From Corynebacterium aquatimens (GTDB taxonomy: Bacteria > Actinomycetota > Actinomycetes > Mycobacteriales > Mycobacteriaceae): DNA of 64,000 nt. A program made the position numbers and the translations under genes. The notes below the pieces were generated by a model, which was given only the letters and a program-made list of their open reading frames with translations, was not told where the DNA came from and did no database searches. The DNA is taken from the NCBI RefSeq assembly GCF_030408395.1, contig NZ_CP046980.1, positions 1,302,001 to 1,366,000 of the forward strand. Direction: 5' to 3'. Below are positions 58,297-64,000 of the stretch, in pieces (position 1 is the first letter of the stretch; each line of letters begins with the position of its first letter).

Positions 58297-59970
58297 ATGA
58301 CTAACAGAACTGATGACCGCCTTGTCCTGCGCGTCCGCGATCTGCGGCTGGCAACCTACGACGGCAATGAGATCCTCCACGGAGTCGACTTCGACCTCTA
58401 CCGCGGCGAAATCGTTGGCCTGGTGGGTGAATCCGGTTCCGGTAAAACCACCGCTGGTTTGGCCGCGTTGGGTCACTTCCGTACCGGGCTGATGAACACC
58501 GACGGTGAGATCACGCTCTACCCGCGCAACGCTGAGAAGATCGATGTGCTGTCCCTCAACGAGGATCAGCTGCGCGACATGCGTGGTGCCCGCGTTGCCT
58601 ACATCCCGCAGGACCCGGCGCTATCGCTCAACCCCGCCATGCGTGTAGGTGACCAGATCCGTGAGGTTCTAGACATTCACGGCTACGGGAAATCCGCCAG
58701 CGAGCGTGCGGACCGCGTCCGCGAAGTGATGCGCGACGTTGACCTGCCGGACACCGATGAGTACCTGGCGCGCTGGCCGCACCAGCTCTCCGGTGGTCAG
58801 CAGCAGCGCGTGGGTATCGCAATGGCTTTCGCCATGTACCCGGACGTTCTCATCCTTGACGAGCCGACGACGGGTCTGGACGTGACCACCCAGAACCACG
58901 TCCTGCAAACAATCCGCAACATGACGTTGCAAAACGACGTGGCGTCGCTTTACATCACCCACGACCTTGCCGTGGTTGCGGAACTGGCAGACCGCGTCGT
59001 GGTCATGCTGCGCGGCGACATCGTCGAAGAAGGCGACTACAGCTCCGTCCTCTACTCCCCGCAGCACCCGTACACCAAGAAGCTGCTCGCAGCCATCCCC
59101 GACCTTGAAGGCCGGAAGGATATCGCTGGCAACGACCGCTGGGGAGACACATGGAGCGCCAACAACGTTTCCAGCGCGGACGCAGCGGCGGCACCTGGTG
59201 GCGAAAGTGCGTCGTCAAGCAATGCCTTGCTTGAAATCCGTAACCTTGAGATGGCCTATGGCTCCAACAAGGTTCTCCACGGCATCAACCTGGCGCTTGA
59301 AGCGGGCGAGTCGACACTGCTGCTCGGCGAGTCTGGCTCCGGTAAGACGACTCTGGCGCGCTCTGTCGCTGGGCTGAACCCGGGGTACACGGGCGACGTG
59401 GTTCTCAATGGGCAAGTCCTTGCTCACGGCAGCCGCGAGCGAACCGTGGAACAGCGCCAGGACGTCCAGTACATTTTCCAGTCGCCGTTCAGCTCGCTCA
59501 ACCCCCGCCGCACCATCGGCGAATCCTTGAGCGTGCCGCTGGAGATGTCCGGCAAGCTCTCGCGCGCGGACCAGCGGAAGCTCGTTGAGGAGACCCTCGA
59601 GGCCGTCCAGCTGGACAAGAGCTTCTACGACCGCCGCCCGGGTGATCTGTCGGGTGGTGAGCGTCAGCGCGCCGCGATTGGTCGAGCGCTTGTCAACGCG
59701 CCGCACGTTCTGGTGTGCGACGAGGTGACCTCGGCTCTGGACGTGTCGGTGCAAGCATCGATCCTCCAGCTCCTCGCTGAGCTACGGCACGAGCGCGGCC
59801 TGTCGCTGCTGTTTGTGACGCACAACATCGCGCTTGCGCGCCACATTGCCACGCGCATCGCGGTCTTGAACAAGGGTGTGATCGTGGACGAAGGAACCGT
59901 CGACGAGGTTCTGGAAAACCCGAAGCACGAATACACGCAGCAGCTGCTGGCGAACATTCCTTCGCTGTAG
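58297..59970 (+). CDS. Fused double ATPase of the oligopeptide ABC transporter (DppD-DppF type)
   Basis: 557 residues with two nucleotide-binding domains. Domain 1 (about 1-270): [45 protein letters not shown] and the C-terminal PQHPYTKKLLAAIPDLEG typical of oligopeptide ATPases. Domain 2 (about 310-557): GESGSGKTTLARSVAG, LSGGERQRAAIGRAL and VLVCDEVTSALDV, then PKHEYTQQLLANIPSL. Walker B of the second domain has DEVT instead of DEPT. It ends the operon, before a terminator-like hairpin. Confidence 0.93.
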   Translation: MTNRTDDRLVLRVRDLRLATYDGNEILHGVDFDLYRGEIVGLVGESGSGKTTAGLAALGHFRTGLMNTDGEITLYPRNAEKIDVLSLNEDQLRDMRGARVAYIPQDPALSLNPAMRVGDQIREVLDIHGYGKSASERADRVREVMRDVDLPDTDEYLARWPHQLSGGQQQRVGIAMAFAMYPDVLILDEPTTGLDVTTQNHVLQTIRNMTLQNDVASLYITHDLAVVAELADRVVVMLRGDIVEEGDYSSVLYSPQHPYTKKLLAAIPDLEGRKDIAGNDRWGDTWSANNVSSADAAAAPGGESASSSNALLEIRNLEMAYGSNKVLHGINLALEAGESTLLLGESGSGKTTLARSVAGLNPGYTGDVVLNGQVLAHGSRERTVEQRQDVQYIFQSPFSSLNPRRTIGESLSVPLEMSGKLSRADQRKLVEETLEAVQLDKSFYDRRPGDLSGGERQRAAIGRALVNAPHVLVCDEVTSALDVSVQASILQLLAELRHERGLSLLFVTHNIALARHIATRIAVLNKGVIVDEGTVDEVLENPKHEYTQQLLANIPSL

Positions 59971-59987
59971 CCGAACCGCCTGGCCAG

Positions 59988-60029
59988 AGCCCCCGCTTCC
60001 CTGCACCGCATGGAGGGGCGGGGGCTTTA
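59988..60029 (+). terminator. Hairpin terminator after the ABC transporter operon
   Basis: AGCCCCCGC (59988-59996) and GCGGGGGCT (60018-60026) form a 9-bp GC-rich stem, with an inner CCCT/AGGG extension, followed only by TTTAG. The stem is strong but the T-run is short. Confidence 0.65.
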
Positions 60030-60115
60030 GCGCGCTTTGTGCACCAGTGAAATGCACTGCTTTCGCCGGTAGACTCGGGCACGGTAAACCACAAGAAATC
60101 AAGGAGGCTTTCGCC

Positions 60116-61966
60116 GTGTCCAACGCCAAGTTCGCTATCGCCCCTGAGCCCACAACAACTGACCTCAAGCCGCTGCCGGTGCCGGAGCTTGACTCTACGC
60201 TTGACGCATATTCCCACGCGCTCACCGCTGTGTTGAGTGGGGAAAAGCTAGAGTCCGCACAGAAAATCGTCGAAGACTTCAGGTCTGGCCAAGGCCCGCA
60301 GCTCGACGCAAAGCTGCGTGAGCGCGCGGCCGAGCGCGAGGCGGAGGGCACGAACTGGCTTCACGACGAATGGTATGCGGGCTACCTGACCGTCCGCGAG
60401 CCGCTCCCGCTGTCCACGAACGTGGGCTTCCAGCTGGCCCTGGATCCATCGTCTGAGACCACCGGTGTTGACCGCGTGGTTGAGTTCACGCAGCGTGCAG
60501 CGGCAATTCACCTTCAGGCCGCGGGCAAGACGCTGCCGGAGGATGTAGACGGCCGCGGCAACCGTATTACGGACAACCAGTGGTTCGTCTACGCCGGCTC
60601 TATCCGCCACCCGGAAGCTGACGGTGACTCCATTGTGAAGAACGAGTCTGGCGCCGCCAACCGTGAAATCGGCGTGTTCTTTAACGGCCGTCTTTTTGCC
60701 GTTCCGATCAGTGACGCTGAGGGTAACGCGGTCTCCGCTCACGCGATCAAGGCTGCTTTTGAAGCTATCCGTGCCAAGGACAAGAAGGAAAAGACCTCCC
60801 CGGTTGACTTCAACGCGCCGTCCCTGCTCGGCTCCGGCGTACTCGCTGATCTGCTCCCCCAGATCCTTGAGCAAGACGGCAACGCCGACGTGTACTCCCG
60901 CCTGAGCGATTTCCTGTTCACGATTGAGCTGCTAGACGACGAAGGGGTCTCGGCCACCAAGCGGATCCGCAAGGCGACCTTCTCCCCGCGCGGCGCGTGG
61001 GTGTACAAGCCGTTGAGCTACCAAGCCTCGCTGCACGACAAGTGGATCGCGGTACACGTTGAGCACTCCTGCATGGACGGCGCCACTCTGGTGACCTCGG
61101 TGCAGCGTCTGCAAAACGTCGAGCTGCCAGCGGCCGACGATTCTGAGGCTGCCACCGAGCAGGCCGCTCCCGAAGAGCTGACATGGACCCTTACCGAGGA
61201 CCTGGTTTCCGTCATCCGCAAGAAGCTGGCGTCCTTCCAGTCCAAGGCCGAGTCCTTTGACACCCAGATCATCACCGTGCCGAATGAGCAGCCGGCGGAA
61301 ATGCCGTTCAAGGTCTCCCGCGACGCATCAGCTCAGCTGATCATGTCCATCGCTCAGCAGATGACCTTCGGCCGCGTGCGCGCTGTCTACGAGGCAGTGG
61401 ACATGCGCGAATTCCGCGCCGGCCGCACCGAGTGCCTGCGCGCCGCAACCCCGGAGGCCGTCACCTTCGCCCGCAAGCTTGTCGACGGCGAGGCGACCCA
61501 GGACGACCTCGAAGCCGCAGTGAATGCCCACCGCGGGTGGGTGAAGCGCTGCAAGTCCGGCAACGGCTTTGACCGCCACATCCAGATGCTGGAGACCATC
61601 GCGTCCGCTGAGATTGATGCCGCGAACCCAAGCTCCGGCACGACCGAGGGCTCGGATTCTTCCGCCGCCGGCGCTACTGGGTCTGACCACTCCGCGGAGC
61701 TGCACCCGTTCTTCACCGACCGCAACGCCACGGCTGCACGCCGCGACTTTTTGTCCACCACCTCCATCGGTGGCGCGCAGCAGGTTGTGCGCTACTGCTT
61801 CGCGCAGACCATCCCCGCTGGCTTCGGCATCTCCTACACCCCGCTGCCGGAGGACGGCGAGTACTGCGTCTCCTGGAACAAGGACACCACCGAGAACTCC
61901 GTTGAGTTCCGCGAGAACCTGTCCGCGGCGTCCAAGAAGTTCTGGGCGTTCGTCGCGCAGATGTAA
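60116..61966 (+). CDS. Choline/carnitine O-acyltransferase-family enzyme
   Basis: 616 residues from GTG 60116, which has AAGGAGG nine bases upstream. The layout follows eukaryotic carnitine acetyltransferase: LPVPELDSTLDAYSHALTAVL and NWLHDEWYAGYLTVREPLPL at the N-terminus; catalytic His in VHVEHSCMDGATL (near residue 316); YEAVDMREFRAGRTECLRAAT; and FLSTTS...IPAGFGISYTPLPEDGEYCVSW at the C-terminus. Members move acyl groups between CoA and carnitine or choline. The substrate here is inferred from the family only. No signal peptide, so cytoplasmic. A Ser/Gly-rich insertion is near residue 510. Unusual in bacteria. Confidence 0.88.
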   Translation: MSNAKFAIAPEPTTTDLKPLPVPELDSTLDAYSHALTAVLSGEKLESAQKIVEDFRSGQGPQLDAKLRERAAEREAEGTNWLHDEWYAGYLTVREPLPLSTNVGFQLALDPSSETTGVDRVVEFTQRAAAIHLQAAGKTLPEDVDGRGNRITDNQWFVYAGSIRHPEADGDSIVKNESGAANREIGVFFNGRLFAVPISDAEGNAVSAHAIKAAFEAIRAKDKKEKTSPVDFNAPSLLGSGVLADLLPQILEQDGNADVYSRLSDFLFTIELLDDEGVSATKRIRKATFSPRGAWVYKPLSYQASLHDKWIAVHVEHSCMDGATLVTSVQRLQNVELPAADDSEAATEQAAPEELTWTLTEDLVSVIRKKLASFQSKAESFDTQIITVPNEQPAEMPFKVSRDASAQLIMSIAQQMTFGRVRAVYEAVDMREFRAGRTECLRAATPEAVTFARKLVDGEATQDDLEAAVNAHRGWVKRCKSGNGFDRHIQMLETIASAEIDAANPSSGTTEGSDSSAAGATGSDHSAELHPFFTDRNATAARRDFLSTTSIGGAQQVVRYCFAQTIPAGFGISYTPLPEDGEYCVSWNKDTTENSVEFRENLSAASKKFWAFVAQM

Positions 61967-62059
61967 AAAGGTGTAAAAAAGGGCGGCTGCGCTCGAGGCT
62001 CCTGGCGGGGCCTTGGGCGTAGCCGCTTGCTGGGCGCTTGCTGGGCGCTTGCCGGGGTT

Positions 62060-62434
62060 CTACGACGCCGCCGGCGTCGCCTTCAGCATGGCGGCGTTGA
62101 CGGCGCTGAGCCACTGCTCAAGTTCACCGGTGTTTTCCCAGTGCTCGTACAGCGCCGAGCCGTCCGGCTGCAACGCTGCGGCAACTCGTTCGCGCACCCA
62201 CCACCGGTCATCACCCGTGAACGGGTACGCGACGCGATCTGGGGACAGGCCCTGGGGCACAAAGCCGTTCATGATGGCAGCAACGGCGATAATCGCTTCG
62301 AACTGTTCGACCGATAACGCCTTGTCACCGCAATCGAAGCGGAATTGGTCCATGCGGAACGTGCCAGCGGTCAGAGAGTCAATCACCTCTACCGCTGGAT
62401 CATTATCAAAAGGCCCTACGTCCCACGTTCCCAT
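62060..62434 (-). CDS. DUF4259-family protein
   Basis: 124 residues starting MGTWDVGPFDNDPAVEVID, close to the family signature MGTWGxGPFDND. VAAIMNGFVPQGL and ALYEHWENTGELEQWLSAVNAA are also typical. ATG 62434 is chosen because it gives the conserved N-terminus; a TTG at 62452 adds six residues. A cytoplasmic protein of unknown role, related in architecture to immunity-like proteins in some genomes, which is not evidence of such a role here. Confidence 0.85.
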   Translation of the reverse strand: MGTWDVGPFDNDPAVEVIDSLTAGTFRMDQFRFDCGDKALSVEQFEAIIAVAAIMNGFVPQGLSPDRVAYPFTGDDRWWVRERVAAALQPDGSALYEHWENTGELEQWLSAVNAAMLKATPAAS

Positions 62435-62544
62435 GGCGTTGAATGTATCCAACGGAAGTTAAATGTTTCTGACGCGACACTAAACACAACCAGACCTTTA
62501 CTTAACGCTTCGGTGTGATCTGGCACGCAAAATGATATTTTCTG

Positions 62545-63144
62545 TTAACTTTCCGTCCGGATGCGGGCCACCAAGTCGTTCACCTGCGGCTCAAGCGCGT
62601 CCACATCACCGTTGTTATCGATGACAACGTCGGCTGCCGCCCGCCGCTGCTCGTCTGTCGCTTGCTGCGCGATGCGGGCGCGCGCATCAGACTCATCAAG
62701 CCCACGGGAAGCCACCAGCCGTCGGACACGTTCTTCCACATCCACATCAACGACGACGACTAGGTCCATCTCCTTATCCAGACCCAGCTCCACCAACAAC
62801 GGCATGTCGTAGACAACCGCTGCCTGACCCGCGGCGGCGTACTCTGCGAACCTTCGCCGCGATTCCGCCTTAATCGCCGGGTGCGTAATGCCATTCAACT
62901 TCGCGGTCGATTCCTTCGTCGAAAAGGCGCGTTGCGCTAAAAGTGCGCGGTTCAACGACCCATCGTCGTCAAGCACATCGCTTCCGAACTCCGCAGCAAC
63001 CTCATCGAGGACCGGCGAACCTGGCTCCATGATCTCCCGTGCTATGAGGTCAGCGTCGACGACGGGGAACCCTTCATGAGCAAGCAGCTTCGCGACGGTC
63101 GATTTTCCACTGCCAATACCACCCGTGAGCCCAATTTTGATCAT
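62545..63144 (-). CDS. coaE: Dephospho-CoA kinase
   Basis: Last step of coenzyme A synthesis. P-loop KIGLTGGIGSGKSTVAKLL, then DADLIAREIMEPGSP and PLLVELGLDKEMDLVVVVDVD, all typical. 199 residues from ATG 63144; the longer frame to 63213 would cross the rpsA terminator and lacks support. It lies directly downstream of rpsA as in other corynebacteria and mycobacteria. Confidence 0.96.
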   Translation of the reverse strand: MIKIGLTGGIGSGKSTVAKLLAHEGFPVVDADLIAREIMEPGSPVLDEVAAEFGSDVLDDDGSLNRALLAQRAFSTKESTAKLNGITHPAIKAESRRRFAEYAAAGQAAVVYDMPLLVELGLDKEMDLVVVVDVDVEERVRRLVASRGLDESDARARIAQQATDEQRRAAADVVIDNNGDVDALEPQVNDLVARIRTES

Positions 63145-63167
63145 GAACGCCACGGTAGCAGCAACAG

Positions 63168-63235
63168 CAAAAGGCCCGCACCCGGCGTTGTCTACGTCAT
63201 AGCGTAAAAACAACGCTCAAAGTGCGGGCCTTTGT
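63168..63235 (-). terminator. Long-stem terminator after rpsA
   Basis: AAAGGCCCGCAC (63170-63181) and GTGCGGGCCTTT (63222-63233) form a perfect 12-bp stem, with an inner GCGTTG/CAACGC stem (63185-63190 and 63211-63216). The TTTTGCTG that follows on the minus strand is a weak T-run. The symmetric stem may also work in the other direction. Confidence 0.85.
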
Positions 63236-63265
63236 CTAGCCCGTTAGGGCGTGAGCTGTGAAGGC

Positions 63266-64000
63266 TTAGTTGCCAGCGAGCTTCTCGCGCAGAGCTGCGA
63301 GCTGCTCGTCGGAAGCCAGGGAGCCGCCGACCTCTTCCGGAGCCTCGGAAGAAACAGACGGTGCAGCCGCGGAAGACTCAGAGGAGTAGTTCGACGGAGC
63401 CTCATCTGCGTTCTCTGCAGCCTCTGCGGCAGCGGCGCGGTCGCGCTCGATCTGTGCGGTGTGGGCGTTGAAGAGACGCTCTGCCTCTGCGTAGCGTGCT
63501 TCCCACTCCTGGCGAGCCTCGTCGAAGCCCTCCATCCACTCGTTGGTCTCCGGGTCGAAGCCCTCCGGGAAGATGTAGTTGCCCTGCTCATCGTAGGAGT
63601 CAGCCATACCGTAGCGGGACGGATCGAACTCTTCGGTGTAGTCCTCGTCTGCCTGCTTGAGCGACAGGGAGATGCGGCGGCGGTCCAGGTCGATGTCGAT
63701 GACCTTGACCATGACCTCGGAGCCAACCTCGACGACCTGGTCCGGCACCTCAACGTGGCGCTGAGCCAGCTCGGAAATGTGAACGAGACCCTCGATGCCC
63801 TCTTCGACGCGAACGAACGCACCGAACGGAACGAGCTTGGTGACCTTGCCCGGGACGATCTGGCCCACGGCGTGGGTACGGGCGAACACGCGCCACGGAT
63901 CTTCCTGCGTTGCCTTCAGGGACAGCGAAACGCGCTCGCGGTCCAGATCAACGTCGAGAACCTCAACGGTGACCTCATCGCCGACGGTCACAACCTCGCT
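63266..64000 (-). CDS. rpsA: Small-subunit ribosomal protein bS1, C-terminal part; runs off the window
   Basis: The 244 codons inside the window contain the end of one S1 RNA-binding domain (VTVGDEVTVEVLDVDLDRERVSLSLKATQEDPW) and a complete second one (GQIVPGKVTKLVPFGAFVRVEEGIEGLVHISELA...RRISLSLKQADED). A low-complexity tail of Glu/Ala/Ser about 120 residues long (YDEQGNYIFPEGFDPETNEWMEGFDEAR...) then follows, as in other actinobacterial bS1 proteins. The frame is open to the window edge. Confidence 0.95.
   Translation of the reverse strand, partial: SEVVTVGDEVTVEVLDVDLDRERVSLSLKATQEDPWRVFARTHAVGQIVPGKVTKLVPFGAFVRVEEGIEGLVHISELAQRHVEVPDQVVEVGSEVMVKVIDIDLDRRRISLSLKQADEDYTEEFDPSRYGMADSYDEQGNYIFPEGFDPETNEWMEGFDEARQEWEARYAEAERLFNAHTAQIERDRAAAAEAAENADEAPSNYSSESSAAAPSVSSEAPEEVGGSLASDEQLAALREKLAGN

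Overview
The window looks like a chromosomal segment of a Corynebacterium (Actinobacteria, Corynebacteriales; the species cannot be named from this sequence). It is GC-rich and has many GTG starts. The gene order is corynebacterial/mycobacterial: rpsA-coaE-uvrB-uvrA-infC-rpmI-rplT-pheST-argCJBDFRGH-tyrS-HAD-tlyA-nadK-recN-steA-steB/mctB-nudix-xerD-parA-scpA-scpB-rluB-cmk-der, read from right to left. No rRNA or tRNA gene, CRISPR array, complete insertion sequence or prophage was recognised.

Layout. (1) 1-15.5 kb: one long minus-strand run of housekeeping genes for chromosome segregation (parA, scpA, scpB, xerD), ribosome maturation (rluB, tlyA, der), repair (recN), NAD(P) and CMP metabolism, cell separation (steA/steB-type genes) and tyrS. 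(2) 15.5-19 kb: a poorly characterised three-gene envelope cassette (XpaC-like protein, solute-binding/VWA lipoprotein, membrane-anchored solute-binding-like protein) lying directly downstream of argH. (3) 19-27.7 kb: a complete arginine cluster, argCJBDFRGH, with its own ArgR repressor. (4) 27.8-31.4 kb: pheST. (5) 31.4-35 kb: a scarred accessory interval with a methyltransferase gene, a fragment of a second TrmH-type rRNA methyltransferase, an intradiol-dioxygenase-like gene broken by a stop codon, a GIY-YIG-protein fragment, and finally the intact trmH-type gene. (6) 35-38 kb: a membrane protein and infC-rpmI-rplT, with an unusual AUC start and an attenuator-like leader. (7) 38-50.7 kb: DUF2339 membrane protein, uvrA, a metallo-hydrolase, a DoxX-repeat protein, a HelD-type helicase, palindromic intergenic repeats, a universal stress protein and uvrB. 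(8) 50.8-53.6 kb: two tandem paralogous secreted, tail-anchored proteins and a DUF218 protein. (9) 53.7-60 kb: an oligopeptide-type ABC transporter operon led by an XRE-TetR double-HTH regulator. (10) 60-64 kb: a eukaryote-like choline/carnitine acyltransferase, a DUF4259 protein, coaE and the 3' part of rpsA.

How the genes work together. The arginine block makes a full ornithine-to-arginine pathway under one repressor. ParA-ScpA-ScpB and XerD act in chromosome partition and dimer resolution. UvrA and UvrB are two of the three excision-repair subunits. The dipeptide-type SBP, two permeases and fused ATPase form one importer.

The signals most worth following are these. An 11-mer, GCTTATCGACG, occurs 13 times in both orientations, in several reading frames and once between genes, far above chance. 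The solute-binding/VWA cassette has no assigned function. The 31.4-34.2 kb scar is flanked by trmH-type sequences. The infC gene has a non-canonical start and an alternative-hairpin leader. A carnitine-acyltransferase-like enzyme sits in a bacterial chromosome. None of these can be called a new system from sequence alone; the decisive tests are given with each finding.
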